Notes: generated by a model not told the origin, from the sequence alone. 64,000 bases of DNA from Oleiphilus messinensis (GCF_002162375.1 NZ_CP021425.1:1175501-1239500); one strand, 5' to 3'. Counted from the stretch's first letter, positions 53,182-63,504 are shown. Translations and numbers: made by a program.

Positions 53182-55182
53182 ATGATGGACAGCAAATTGG
53201 ACAAACAAGATTCAAAACAATCAACCCCAGCGGTTGGTGAGTGGACGCCTGAACAGCCGGAGTATTCTGGTATTGCCGGAATCTGGCCCAAGGTAAGGAG
53301 TCGGCTTGATCAAATTGGCAGAGATGACACGGGCCTCGATGCAACGCCGCGGCGTATTTTCGAAAAACGTGAGCATGAGCCCCGTTACGCGCTGCTCAAT
53401 GATACGGAAACCAAATCTGAAAATCGTTACGGGCAAAAAATCGACTTGCTGGATTTGACTCGGCAACCGTCGGGCAAACCCATGTTTATCAACGAAAACC
53501 CGGTAATTGGGGAGAACCCCAACCGGAATAAACAACATGGTTTCCATTTCACCGCAGACAACTGTATTGGTTGCCATGCTTGTGAAGCGGCCTGTAGTGA
53601 AAAGAATGAAAACCCAGCCCATATCGCGTTCCGCTCGGTTGGCTATGTTGAGGGGGGGAGTTATCCGGATTACAAGCGGATGAATATTTCCATGGCTTGT
53701 AATCACTGTGATAACCCGGTATGTCTTAAGGGGTGTCCGACCAAAGCGTATACCAAACATACGGAATACGGTGCGGTGCTGCAGGATCCGGATACCTGTT
53801 TCGGGTGCGGATATTGTACTTGGGTTTGCCCCTATAATGCCCCTCAACTCGACCCGGTAAAAGGCCAGGTTTCCAAGTGTAATATGTGTGTTGACCGATT
53901 AGAGGTTGGCCTTAAACCGGCGTGTGTCTCGGCTTGTTTGGGGAATGCTCTGAACTTTGGCGTGATCGAGAACACACCGGAAAATCGTGAACAGGTGAAG
54001 GCGGCTATTCCTGGTTTTCCAACCCCGGACATTACTCATCCAAACATTCGCTTCCAACAAAAAAATTCCATGCCGAACGAAGTGGTACGTACTGATTCGA
54101 TGCCGATCAAATATCACAAAACCGAGGATGGTGATTTTCGCTCTGTCGTAGATGAAAAAGAAGGCAAAGATACATTCTGGAATATCAAGCGCTTGAGCTC
54201 TCGCGAGAACCCATTGGTGATTTTTACACTGGTGACGCAAGGTATTATTGGCGCATTTCTGATCGGGGCTGTCGCACCCTGGTTTGGTTTTGAGAGCTTC
54301 TCGGCAGTTTCGGAAAGCGGCAGTTGGCTACCGCTATTGTTTACAATGGTTGTGTTGCAAGCCGCAGTGCTTGTTCTTTCGACCTTGCACTTGGGCAAAC
54401 CGCTCCGTTTTTACCGTGGTTTCAATAACCTCCGCTATTCTCCACTCAGTCGTGAAGCACTGGGTATCGCTGTGTTTTTTGCGGGACTGGCGGGATATAC
54501 CTTTTTTGAGTTGATGCACAGTTGGCTGGATTGGGGGCTCTTTGCCTTCGGCACCGGTGTTTCTGCTTTCGTCGCACTGGTCTCCGGTCTGGTTGGCCTG
54601 TATTTTATGCACTGTATCTACCGCATACCGGCCCGTCCGTTCTGGAACCATTGGCAGGTGCTGACATCATTTTTTGGCACCATGTTCAGTCTGGGTGGCG
54701 TTCTGGTTGCGCTTTTTGTTGTGTTGCCGATGGCCTGGCAGGGCGAGGAAATCAATGGGGTACTTACGGCTTGTGCCGCCGTAACCTGTTTGGGGCTGGT
54801 TGCTGAGGGTGTTGGTTTGTGGCGCCATGCGGCTTATTTGAACACGGAATCGGGTGAGGGTGCTGCATCACACTATGTCCAATGCACAACTTTTGGTAAA
54901 ACCTACTGGTTACGCAACGTGCTGATGGCTGTTGCCGCCTCCGGAATGGCTCTAATTGCGATGACTGGTTGGGAGAGTGCTTTGGCAGCAGCGGCTTTTG
55001 TTCTGTTGGCAATGTGTGCCGTAGTGGCCTTACTGATTGGGCGGGCATTGTTTTATGTACTTGTAATACCGACCACAATGCCTGGTGCATTCTTCTGGAA
55101 AAACAAAGGGTTCGAAGAGCATGCCCGGGATGTTGGTCTGGCGGACATGCCCCAAGTTGGTGTGGTCGCAAATGTTCATTGA
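53182..55182 (+). CDS. Fused DmsB-DmsC subunit: four [4Fe-4S] clusters + membrane anchor
   Basis: 666 residues. A leader of ~120 residues, then ~120-270 a DmsB-like ferredoxin part with four Cys groups (CIGCHACEAAC, CNHCDNPVC, CFGCGYCTWVC, CNMC and CVSAC) and ~335-660 an eight-helix DmsC-type anchor (quinol oxidation). In most systems these are two proteins. It would take electrons from quinol to the NasA-like enzyme at 50897. Neither protein has a Tat signal, so the complex should face the cytoplasm. A strong terminator follows. Confidence 0.88.
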   Translation: MMDSKLDKQDSKQSTPAVGEWTPEQPEYSGIAGIWPKVRSRLDQIGRDDTGLDATPRRIFEKREHEPRYALLNDTETKSENRYGQKIDLLDLTRQPSGKPMFINENPVIGENPNRNKQHGFHFTADNCIGCHACEAACSEKNENPAHIAFRSVGYVEGGSYPDYKRMNISMACNHCDNPVCLKGCPTKAYTKHTEYGAVLQDPDTCFGCGYCTWVCPYNAPQLDPVKGQVSKCNMCVDRLEVGLKPACVSACLGNALNFGVIENTPENREQVKAAIPGFPTPDITHPNIRFQQKNSMPNEVVRTDSMPIKYHKTEDGDFRSVVDEKEGKDTFWNIKRLSSRENPLVIFTLVTQGIIGAFLIGAVAPWFGFESFSAVSESGSWLPLLFTMVVLQAAVLVLSTLHLGKPLRFYRGFNNLRYSPLSREALGIAVFFAGLAGYTFFELMHSWLDWGLFAFGTGVSAFVALVSGLVGLYFMHCIYRIPARPFWNHWQVLTSFFGTMFSLGGVLVALFVVLPMAWQGEEINGVLTACAAVTCLGLVAEGVGLWRHAAYLNTESGEGAASHYVQCTTFGKTYWLRNVLMAVAASGMALIAMTGWESALAAAAFVLLAMCAVVALLIGRALFYVLVIPTTMPGAFFWKNKGFEEHARDVGLADMPQVGVVANVH

Positions 55183-55206
55183 TTAAGCGCCTTTTTGATT
55201 GCTCTC

Positions 55207-55246
55207 AAAGCCGATACGGATGATATCCGTATCGGCTTTTTCTTTG
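55207..55246 (+). terminator. Rho-independent terminator of the molybdoenzyme operon
   Basis: 15-bp perfect stem AAAGCCGATACGGAT / ATCCGTATCGGCTTT with a three-base loop, then TTCTTT. Confidence 0.93.
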
Positions 55247-55368
55247 TAACAGAGTTATGCAGATTGTTGGTATTTCGGCTATTATTTGTGGGTATTGGTT
55301 CGAAAAAAGACTCACGTAACGAATAGCGTGCAGTATGGTTCCCATCGCTATCAATCCGGCCTGATTTC

Positions 55369-57792
55369 ATGCAAATACCGACTACTTTTATTTTACCCGC
55401 CCGCCTGCAGAGCCTGTCGATTATGCAAATCGTCATGTTCTGGATGCTATTGATTTTATCTATCGGTGCAGGTGCAAAAGAAACATTATCTGAAGTCGAA
55501 ACAAAAACGGCATTTATCTATCGCTTTATTGAACACACAACGTGGCCCGAGGAAGCCCGTCTCGATACGATTCGAGTGGGGTTTTATGGACGGGACGAGG
55601 CATTGTTTGATGAGTTTCAGAGTGTCGTTGGTAGCCTTAGTGTTCGTGGTAAAGCCATAACGTTACACCGGGTAGACTCTATTCTTCAGGCGCGTCCCAT
55701 GCAGGTCGTTATCGTTTCAAAAGAAGAAACGGTGCACTTGGAAGACATTTCATCGTATCTGGTTAAAACCGGCACCTTGGTCATATCTGATGGCGCGATC
55801 AATAAAAATCTGGTGATGATTAATTTCACATACCATGATAACAAGCATTTATCTTTTGAAGTGAACAAGAGCAATATCGTTTACGAAGGTTTAACGATAT
55901 CGAACGATGTTTTGCTTTATGGTGGAACGGAAATCGAAGTGGCTACGTTGTACAAGGAAATTGAATATTCGCTCCGTAAGATAAAAGATCAGTTACAAGC
56001 GCAGAAAAAAGAGCTGGCACTTCATATCGAAGAGATAAACAGGCAAGAGCTGGATATCATCGGGCAGAAAGCAGAAATAGAGCGTTACAAGAAAGATATC
56101 GATTCGGCTAATGCATTGTTGTCTCAAAAAGCAAACCAGTTGCAACAGCGCCAGGCCATGTTGACGCAGGCTGAAGCCGACCTGCAACAAAAGAATAGCG
56201 CGCTCCGCAACAAAGCCCGCGAGTTGAGTGCAGCTGAAGAATTGGTGCTGGAAAAAAATACTGAGCTGGAAATTAAAGAGATCGCTCTGCAGCATGTCGA
56301 GGATGAACTGGGTAGTAGCAAGCGTAATCTGTCCGAACGAGATAAAGCTCTGAAAATCAAAGAGCTGGAAGTTAGACAGCTTGAAAAAAGCATTGAAAAA
56401 AATGTTGGTATTTTACAGGCCTTACAAAAAAATATCGAACAAAAAGAGGGCTTGCTCAAGCAAACCAGTCAACAGGTTGAAGATCAAAGTCATACTATTA
56501 CATCTCAGCGAAATGTCATCGTAATTGCGCTCATCGCATTATTGTGTGTATCTATTGCCATAATTCTGAAGCAGAAAGCGGCGCTTAAACGCGAACGGAA
56601 GTTGCTTGAAATTGAGGAGCAGCTGGTGAGCGCACAGAAAGACTCAATAAAAGCCTATGAATCCAGTCTCAAGCTAAAAAATGATTTCTTGACGGCCATT
56701 AATCATGAACTCCGTACCCCGATGAATGGCATTAAAGGCGCAATTGAGACGGTGGAACTGGACAGCATGGACAGTATGCGAACGGCGCTGGATATGATCG
56801 ATCGCAGTTCTCTGGAAATGATGCGCTTGATTACGGATATTCTCGATTACACCGAAATTCAGTCAAACCAGATGGTCGTTCAGGTGGAGAATGTCAATAT
56901 TCAAACGATGTTCAAGTCGGTCAAATCCAGTATCGAGAAACGCTGTGAACTTAAAGATTTGAAGCTGATCTGGATTGAGAAGGAAATTCCGGGTTGGTTG
57001 CGGATCGACTCTCGTAAGGTCGAGAATGTCATTGAGAAATTGCTGGATAATGCAGTGAAATTTACCCAGCACGGCGAGGTCAGGTTCATCGCGAGTTGCG
57101 ACACATCGGTTCAACCCTGGCAGTTAGTGTGTATGGTTGAGGATACCGGGCCTGGAATTGAAGTGGAGTATCAGGGCAAAATTTTTGATGCGTTTCAGCA
57201 GCGTGAATCAGGATTTGATCGAAACTACAGCGGCTTGGGGATCGGCCTATCAATTTGCAAAGAGCTGCTGCTGCAAATTGGGGGGGATATCAAAGTAGAG
57301 TCTGATGGCCACAAAGGAAGTCGATTTACGGTCTGTTTCAATGTTAAAGAAGGAACACCCATGCTGGTGGATCCGGAACAGGTCGTGGACACGTCTCTTC
57401 CAGTTCTGATCGTGGAAGATAATCCGGTTAATCAAAAAATACTGCAAAAGATGCTCACCAAGTTAGGCTTTGATTCGATTTTGGCAAACAATGGTGATGA
57501 GGCCTTGAAGCTTTTACGCCTGCATGATGTTTGTTTGGTGCTGATGGATTTACAGATGCCGGTAATGGATGGGTTTACTTGTACTCAGGAAATTCGAGCC
57601 AAGAAAGACTATCAGCGTGACATTCCCGTTATTGCGGTGACAGCAAACCTTACTGACGTTACAGCAGCACAATGTTTGACGTGTGGTATGAACGCTTATC
57701 TGGGTAAGCCTGTGAAACTTGATACGCTGCGCAGCACAATAGCAGAACACCTGGCGGTTTCAGATATTAAACTGGTGGCGCACCAGGATTGA
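55369..57792 (+). CDS. YfiR-domain hybrid histidine kinase
   Basis: 807 residues. Signal/anchor at ~16-36, YfiR-like (DUF4154) periplasmic domain at ~40-185 (VETKTAFIYRFIEHTTWPEE), long coiled coil ~190-375, TM ~380-400, HisKA with INHELRTPMNG (His near 446), HATPase with LLDNAVKF and DTGPGI, GLGIGLSIC, and a C-terminal REC (VEDNPVNQK, Asp near 725 in LMDLQMP). YfiR normally is a separate periplasmic repressor of a cyclase; here it is fused to a kinase. No Hpt domain inside. Confidence 0.9.
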   Translation: MQIPTTFILPARLQSLSIMQIVMFWMLLILSIGAGAKETLSEVETKTAFIYRFIEHTTWPEEARLDTIRVGFYGRDEALFDEFQSVVGSLSVRGKAITLHRVDSILQARPMQVVIVSKEETVHLEDISSYLVKTGTLVISDGAINKNLVMINFTYHDNKHLSFEVNKSNIVYEGLTISNDVLLYGGTEIEVATLYKEIEYSLRKIKDQLQAQKKELALHIEEINRQELDIIGQKAEIERYKKDIDSANALLSQKANQLQQRQAMLTQAEADLQQKNSALRNKARELSAAEELVLEKNTELEIKEIALQHVEDELGSSKRNLSERDKALKIKELEVRQLEKSIEKNVGILQALQKNIEQKEGLLKQTSQQVEDQSHTITSQRNVIVIALIALLCVSIAIILKQKAALKRERKLLEIEEQLVSAQKDSIKAYESSLKLKNDFLTAINHELRTPMNGIKGAIETVELDSMDSMRTALDMIDRSSLEMMRLITDILDYTEIQSNQMVVQVENVNIQTMFKSVKSSIEKRCELKDLKLIWIEKEIPGWLRIDSRKVENVIEKLLDNAVKFTQHGEVRFIASCDTSVQPWQLVCMVEDTGPGIEVEYQGKIFDAFQQRESGFDRNYSGLGIGLSICKELLLQIGGDIKVESDGHKGSRFTVCFNVKEGTPMLVDPEQVVDTSLPVLIVEDNPVNQKILQKMLTKLGFDSILANNGDEALKLLRLHDVCLVLMDLQMPVMDGFTCTQEIRAKKDYQRDIPVIAVTANLTDVTAAQCLTCGMNAYLGKPVKLDTLRSTIAEHLAVSDIKLVAHQD

Positions 57793-57918
57793 AATTGTCC
57801 ATAATGAGCCAACTTTCTGCCAGGTCCCCAAGTGAAAAGCTGCCCATGGAGCGAAATATGCCCATCCACTGGCAAATCGACCGCAGAAAGGGTCGAAGTA
57901 TTTCGGGGCATAGCGGTT

Positions 57919-60099
57919 CTATAAACGGACTTTGAATCGCAAACCTGCAGTTCGCGGATTTCCGGGAACAATAAAGGAGTTTTCAAGGGAGACGCCGTTC
58001 AGAACGCGTTCATCTGTTAGATTCTGGGCCCAAATTGAGGCTTCAAGCCAATCATACTGATAACCAATATAAGCATTTAGCAGGGTGTAATCGGGATTCT
58101 TTGATTCCGGGTCATTGGTCACCGAGAAGTACATGTCTCCGCGGTAGATCGCTTCACTGTGGAGAATAAGCTTGCCGACCGGGAGCGCGTAGTGATATTG
58201 AGCTGCGACGCGGCCTGTGTATTCAGGAGCACGAATAAGTCGATTACCATTGCAGCTGATGCCTCCAGGCCCACATCGCTCGAAGTCGTCATAGCTGGCG
58301 TCGGTATAACCAAAACTGGTCCAGAGCGTCAGTGGTGTAATCGGCCGTGCTTTTAACTCGATCTCTACACCCTTGCTGGTGGCGGCAGCAACGTTGGTAA
58401 ACTTGCTGCGTTGAGTCTCAACATTGTAAGTGGTGGACTGTAAATCCTTGTAGTCCATGTAGAACAAGGCCGTGTTGAGCTGCAGTTTGTTGTTCAGTCC
58501 CAGCCATTTCACACCCAGTTCATAGTTGGTGACATATTCTGATCCGAATTTCAGGTCATCTGTGCTGCTGACCAGCAAGGTTGACCATCCGCCACTTTTA
58601 AACGCCCGACTTGCTTTGAGGTAAGTGGCCAACTGGTCGTTAACTTTGAATTTCAAGCCAAATTCGGGTGAAAAATTCTTTTCCGAAATCTCATCATGAA
58701 AACCATTAACGTCTGCATAAATGGTGTTGAGGGGAAAGTCTGGGAATTGTGAGTAGTCGAAGGTTTTCTTTTCAATGGTATAGCGGCCACCAGCAATCAG
58801 TGTCCAGCGCTCACTGAGTTTGAAACTGGAATTTGCAAACACAGCGTAACTGGTCGTATCCAGTACCATGTCATTCAAAATTTGTGAGACACCTGCAGGG
58901 TGGTCTAAACCTGTAAACGCATTATGCTCACTCTTGGTTCGGGCATCGTAGAAGAATAGCCCGGCAACATAATTAAACCGGTCTTCCTGTGGTGATGCCA
59001 GTCGAATTTCGGCACTTAGCTGTTCCATTTCGTCATGGAAATCGGTAAAGGCTTCGTCGAGTGGGGATTCGCCAAAATCGCCGGTTACATCGATATCAGA
59101 TTGGCGGTAACCCAAGACTGTTGTTAGCTTGTAGTGCGTTGCAATATCGTAGTCAATGTTCAGGCCTACGCCGGAAACTTCTCGGTCTTCAGTTTCGGGT
59201 TCATTGAAGGCGACTTGAAAATCCCCGGATACATACCCCGGATGCGCCGGTTGCCCAGGTACCAAAATCGCCTCACCAAAGGATATGTCACGGTCTTCCC
59301 ACAAACCGTCAGCGGTAATTTTAACTTTGAGTTTGTCGGTAGGTGTTGACAGAACATACAGCTGTAAGCCCCGTGAGTTTTCGTTGTTGACATTCTCATC
59401 ACGGTAAGTGTTATACATGTAGCCTTCATCCCGAAGGCCAAAACCGCGTATTTTTATATACAACTTATCATCGATTATGGGGCTGTTGAGCATCGCCGTA
59501 ACCCTTCGGCGTTCAAACTCCCCTGTAGTGAGATCAACCTTGCTTTTGAATTTCTTGCCGGGTTCAGCGGTCACGAGATTGATTGCACCGGCAATCGAGT
59601 TTTTGCCATAGAGTGTGCCCTGTGGGCCCCTCAGAATTTCGACCCGTTCGACGTCGATGAGATCCGGGTTCGCGGAGGTTTCCCGCCCCATATAGACACC
59701 ATCGATATAGATGCTGACCGAAGATTCGAACGCGGGCTGGTCGAAAGTTGACTGAATACCCCGGATTACAAAATCAGGACGACCATTTACGTAGGGGCCT
59801 GTCACAATCATATTTGGAGCAAGGTGTTGCGTGTCTCGCAAGCGGTGCACACCGGCATCGTCCAAGTCTTGCTGGGTCAAGGTGGTGATCGATATCGGTA
59901 CGTCGAGCAAATTTTCTTCGCGGCGCTGGGAGGTCACCACAACCTTCAATAAGTCTCCGAGTGATAGATTTAAATAGTCTGGTCGCCTTGAATCTGATGT
60001 CTCTGCTTTAGCGTTTAAAGTCACGGCGAGGGACAACGGAAGCGCGACTTTTATCGACAAGGCCAGACAGGATTTCAATACTGCTTGTGCATCATACAT
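57919..60099 (-). CDS. TonB-dependent outer-membrane receptor
   Basis: 726 residues with signal peptide (~1-32). The plug has VVVTSQRREENLLDVPISIT, and later RVEILRGPQGTLYGKNSIAG; the barrel ends ENSFIVPGNPRTAGLRFKVRL with the C-terminal aromatic pattern RFKVRL. Substrate not readable; the group is common in marine bacteria. Divergent from rbgA. Confidence 0.92.
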   Translation of the reverse strand: MYDAQAVLKSCLALSIKVALPLSLAVTLNAKAETSDSRRPDYLNLSLGDLLKVVVTSQRREENLLDVPISITTLTQQDLDDAGVHRLRDTQHLAPNMIVTGPYVNGRPDFVIRGIQSTFDQPAFESSVSIYIDGVYMGRETSANPDLIDVERVEILRGPQGTLYGKNSIAGAINLVTAEPGKKFKSKVDLTTGEFERRRVTAMLNSPIIDDKLYIKIRGFGLRDEGYMYNTYRDENVNNENSRGLQLYVLSTPTDKLKVKITADGLWEDRDISFGEAILVPGQPAHPGYVSGDFQVAFNEPETEDREVSGVGLNIDYDIATHYKLTTVLGYRQSDIDVTGDFGESPLDEAFTDFHDEMEQLSAEIRLASPQEDRFNYVAGLFFYDARTKSEHNAFTGLDHPAGVSQILNDMVLDTTSYAVFANSSFKLSERWTLIAGGRYTIEKKTFDYSQFPDFPLNTIYADVNGFHDEISEKNFSPEFGLKFKVNDQLATYLKASRAFKSGGWSTLLVSSTDDLKFGSEYVTNYELGVKWLGLNNKLQLNTALFYMDYKDLQSTTYNVETQRSKFTNVAAATSKGVEIELKARPITPLTLWTSFGYTDASYDDFERCGPGGISCNGNRLIRAPEYTGRVAAQYHYALPVGKLILHSEAIYRGDMYFSVTNDPESKNPDYTLLNAYIGYQYDWLEASIWAQNLTDERVLNGVSLENSFIVPGNPRTAGLRFKVRL

Positions 60100-60247
60100 G
60101 CGATTGCTCTGAATCCAGATTCGGGAAGTTGTACTTGAATATAGAAAAGGCTAACTGTTTATGCAAAACAAAAATCATGAACAGTGGTCAATAAGTCTAT
60201 GGTCACCTTATAATTGTCACTTTTTAACATTTTGGCGGTGGCGTATT

Positions 60248-61186
60248 ATGGCAATCAATTGGTATCCGGGGCACATGCACAAGGCGAAGAAGGAGATTCG
60301 GGAGGTGCTGACCCAAGTCGATGTCCTGATTGAGTTGCTGGATGCGCGCATTCCTTTCAGTAGTGGTAATCCAATGGTACCAGGGCTGAGGGAAGATAAA
60401 CCCATGCTGAAAATACTGAACAAGAGTGATTTGGCAGATCCAGATGCGACCCGGCACTGGCTCGCTCATTTAAACCAGGAGGCTGGGACAAAAGCGGTTG
60501 CGTTGTCTCAGAAGCAGGCTGGAAGTACGAATGACATTCTGAAACATTGTCAGTCCATGGTTGCAACCCGTGGTACCGCAGAAAAACCATTGCGAGTCCT
60601 CATATTAGGTATACCTAATGTAGGCAAGTCCACATTGATCAATAATCTCGCTGGGCGCGTGATCGCAAAAACCGGCAATGAGCCAGCCGTAACTAAAACA
60701 CAGCAACGTATCAAAATCACAGATAGCATCACGCTTTTTGATACTCCGGGTTTTTTATGGCCCAAGCTTGAGCCGGAAGCGTCGGGGTATCGATTAGCCG
60801 CAACTGGGGCGGTCAAGAATACGATCTATGAAGCGGAAGACGTTGCCTTGTTTGCGGCTGAGTATCTTCTGGAACAATATGGCCTGGCCCTGCAGAACCG
60901 TTATGAACTGGGCAGCCTGCCGGCGACAGGAATTGAATTGTTGGATGCTATAGCAGCTCGTCGGGGGTGCTTACGCAAGGGCGGATTAGCCGATTTGAAT
61001 AAAGTGTCAAACCTGTTCCTGAATGAACTCAGAGAAGGGGCCCTTGGCGGCATTACATTGGAAACACCAGAGCTTGTTGCGCGAGAAGGCGCTGAGCTGG
61101 AAGTTCAAAAACAGGTGGCTGCAGAGAAAAAAGCGGCCAGAAAAGCCGGGGCGCGGAATAAAAGTGGCCGCGCACCGCGAAAATGA
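60248..61186 (+). CDS. rbgA: Ribosome biogenesis GTPase (RbgA/YlqF)
   Basis: 312-residue circularly permuted GTPase: G4 NKSD at 58-61 precedes G1 GIPNVGKST at 121-129 and G3 DTPG at 165-168. Starts MAINWYPGHMHKAKKEI, a hallmark of the family. The C-terminal tail is basic. The ATG at 60248 has a weak GGCGGTGGCG site; upstream frame to 60161 is not supported. RbgA acts in 50S assembly in Bacillus; a proteobacterial copy is less usual. Confidence 0.93.
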   Translation: MAINWYPGHMHKAKKEIREVLTQVDVLIELLDARIPFSSGNPMVPGLREDKPMLKILNKSDLADPDATRHWLAHLNQEAGTKAVALSQKQAGSTNDILKHCQSMVATRGTAEKPLRVLILGIPNVGKSTLINNLAGRVIAKTGNEPAVTKTQQRIKITDSITLFDTPGFLWPKLEPEASGYRLAATGAVKNTIYEAEDVALFAAEYLLEQYGLALQNRYELGSLPATGIELLDAIAARRGCLRKGGLADLNKVSNLFLNELREGALGGITLETPELVAREGAELEVQKQVAAEKKAARKAGARNKSGRAPRK

Positions 61187-61190
61187 AATC

Positions 61191-62312
61191 CTATTCCAGA
61201 GTGATTCGCTCGGACGCAGGATAACACGTGCAGGGGTAAATCACTTTGCCAATCTGGTTGCCGGAAACACAGCCTTCGCTAATCTGTGTTCGACAGGTAC
61301 CACACATACCCGAGCGGCAGCCATGCTCCAGATGAATGCCGTGATTTTCCGCTATTTCAAGCAGGGTTTTACCTTGATCGGCCTCTGTCATCTGGACGGT
61401 TTGCCCCAGCTTATTGAAGCGAATTTCAGCGAGGACATCGCTGTTTTCCTGCTCATCGCCAGGGGCCGGTGCGACAAAGTTGAAACGTTCGATATTCAGT
61501 TGATCAAAATTGAATTTGATCTCTTCCAGAAGATTGATAACTTTGTCCATGAAAGGTGGTGGGCCGCAAAGATAGACGGTTCTTTCATGAATGTCAGGAA
61601 AGGCTTTCAATAGCGCGCCCGAAGTTAGGTCAAAGGGCTTTTCGTAATATTGCTGGTCGAGGGAATTCGCGACAGTGATGTGGCGTTTGATGTGTGCCGG
61701 CCAGCGCTTCATTTGTTGTTCATACACCAAATCGGTTGTACGTTTGAAAATTGCATAGACCTCAATATCAACTTGATCCTGATTCTGGATGGCGTCAACA
61801 ATCGAGTAGCAGGGTGTAATACCAACCCCGGCGGACAAGAACAGACATTTCTCCTGGCCTTGATAAATAAACTGACCTTCAGGATCAGAGCATTTCAGTA
61901 TGGTGCCGATTTTGGCATGTTTGTGCAGCCAGTTTGATACCGCACCTTCGTGGCAACGTTTAACCGTAATCGTGAAAGTACCGTCTTTCCGGATGCTTGA
62001 AATGCTGTAATAGCGGGTCAACGGTTCCGGTGCCGAGGGGACTTCGATTTTCAGGTGCTGGCCTGGCAGCGCGCCGTTCATATGCTGATTCGGGCGTAAT
62101 ACGAAGGTTTTTACTGCGTGATTTTCCCGGTGAATGGCAACAATCTGGACTTTCTTCTGGTAGGTCCAAAGGAAGGGATTAACGCGTCTTGTCACCTCAT
62201 TCATGGTATTGCTTGTGACGTATTCAATCAGTTCAGTTGGCACAAAACGGGTTGCCAGAGCACTGAAGCTCGAAAAATTTTCCTGGGCCAGGAGTGAACT
62301 AAGCTTTCGCAT
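61191..62312 (-). CDS. FAD/[2Fe-2S] reductase, partner of the desaturase
   Basis: 373 residues. FAD domain with RYYSISSIRKDG, NAD domain with LSAGVGITP and VYLCGPPPFMDKV, then a C-terminal plant-type ferredoxin (LEHGCRSGMCGTC and the late CTCYP). It supplies electrons from NAD(P)H to the desaturase, as in Pseudomonas desB. The ATG at 62312 follows GGAGGA with good spacing and overlaps the desaturase by 14 bases; an open frame continues to 62402 but inside the desaturase. It converges with rbgA with four bases between. Confidence 0.9.
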   Translation of the reverse strand: MRKLSSLLAQENFSSFSALATRFVPTELIEYVTSNTMNEVTRRVNPFLWTYQKKVQIVAIHRENHAVKTFVLRPNQHMNGALPGQHLKIEVPSAPEPLTRYYSISSIRKDGTFTITVKRCHEGAVSNWLHKHAKIGTILKCSDPEGQFIYQGQEKCLFLSAGVGITPCYSIVDAIQNQDQVDIEVYAIFKRTTDLVYEQQMKRWPAHIKRHITVANSLDQQYYEKPFDLTSGALLKAFPDIHERTVYLCGPPPFMDKVINLLEEIKFNFDQLNIERFNFVAPAPGDEQENSDVLAEIRFNKLGQTVQMTEADQGKTLLEIAENHGIHLEHGCRSGMCGTCRTQISEGCVSGNQIGKVIYPCTCYPASERITLE

Positions 62313-63504
62313 CAGCGGTTCCTCCAATGAGTCCATTAGCAACTGTTCCGTTATGGCCTGCAACGTTTTGTTCATTGCCGCGCGCACCATTCCCACTGCC
62401 ATTTGTACCCGGGAATGAATACTTCCAGAATACCCCCATATAATTGCGAATGGCTCGATACCAGGATGGATTCAGTTTGTAATCGATACCGTGCCGCTTG
62501 CAGATATCCTTGACTTCGATTGCCATATCCGGATAGCGGTGAGACGGCACATCCGGGTAAAGGTGATGTTCGATTTGATAGTTCAGATGGCCCCATAGTA
62601 TGGACATCCGGCGTGAACCTTTGAAGTTTACAGATGAGTCCAGTTGGGTCAGATACCAGTGTCCCTTGTTCTTGACTGCATCTTCCGGTTGCAGGGGTTC
62701 AGTCAGGTGTGTTGCCTGAATGGTCAATGCGATCCAGTAATTGTTAAGTGCATCTACAATCAGGTTTGCCAGAAATACTTTCCAGAATGAATAACCGGTG
62801 ATCAATGCCATAACCGGGAAAGCAATATATTCTTTGATCCAGACCCGCAGGACAGATTTCCAATGGCGCTTTTGCAGATCTCGTGGGCTTTCGTTTTCCG
62901 GGTTTTTATAGGTTGCATATCCCTGATTGCCCAACGGGAAACGCTTTTCCCGAAACTCGTCATTTTTGCCCAGGTTTTGGGAATTGAAATTGTACAGAAT
63001 GACCGGGTAGACAAATAGCAAGTAAATGGGCAGCTGGAAGTAGTGCCATTTATTGTGAGGTGTTTGATCATTAACCCGGAGGAAACCATGATTCAGGTCG
63101 GGGTCTTGCTCGAATACATTGGTGTAGACATGGTGTATGCCGTTGTGTTCTTCCCGCCATGCTTTCTCGTCCACCGGGGCTTTCCAGCGAAAGTTGCGGC
63201 TGTGGAACTGCGGGATATTTTCAAATGAATCATACTGGCCATGCAATACGTTATGACCAATTTCGATGGATTCGATATTTCGGTGTAACCACAGAAAAAA
63301 AACGCCAAGAGTTAACGCAATCGGAGCGGGGGTGAACCAGATTATCCCTCGACCGATGGCTTCAAATATCCGGGAAAAACGGCGCAGTCGCTTGATATAG
63401 CGAACATCTTTCTCTCCCAGGTCATCGATGTGTTTTTGTTTGATCTGATTTAAGTCAGCTTCAAGTGCACCATAATCTATGGTCGGGCTATTCGCATTTG
63501 TCAT
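62299..63504 (-). CDS. Fatty-acid (acyl-CoA) desaturase
   Basis: 401-residue integral membrane di-iron desaturase. Histidine boxes GHNVLH, HNGIHH and QIEHH are all present, plus HLYPDVPSHRYPDMA. The C-terminal tail is Gly/Ala/Asn-rich. Coupled to the reductase gene downstream by a 14-base overlap. Likely forms delta-9 unsaturated fatty acids from exogenous or acyl-CoA substrates; head group and position not readable. Confidence 0.92.
   Translation of the reverse strand: MTNANSPTIDYGALEADLNQIKQKHIDDLGEKDVRYIKRLRRFSRIFEAIGRGIIWFTPAPIALTLGVFFLWLHRNIESIEIGHNVLHGQYDSFENIPQFHSRNFRWKAPVDEKAWREEHNGIHHVYTNVFEQDPDLNHGFLRVNDQTPHNKWHYFQLPIYLLFVYPVILYNFNSQNLGKNDEFREKRFPLGNQGYATYKNPENESPRDLQKRHWKSVLRVWIKEYIAFPVMALITGYSFWKVFLANLIVDALNNYWIALTIQATHLTEPLQPEDAVKNKGHWYLTQLDSSVNFKGSRRMSILWGHLNYQIEHHLYPDVPSHRYPDMAIEVKDICKRHGIDYKLNPSWYRAIRNYMGVFWKYSFPGTNGSGNGARGNEQNVAGHNGTVANGLIGGTADAKA

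Noticed and set aside
61023-61613. 196-codon plus-strand frame across the rbgA end and reductase gene
   Set aside because: Overlaps two well-supported genes in other frames; its translation has no family features.
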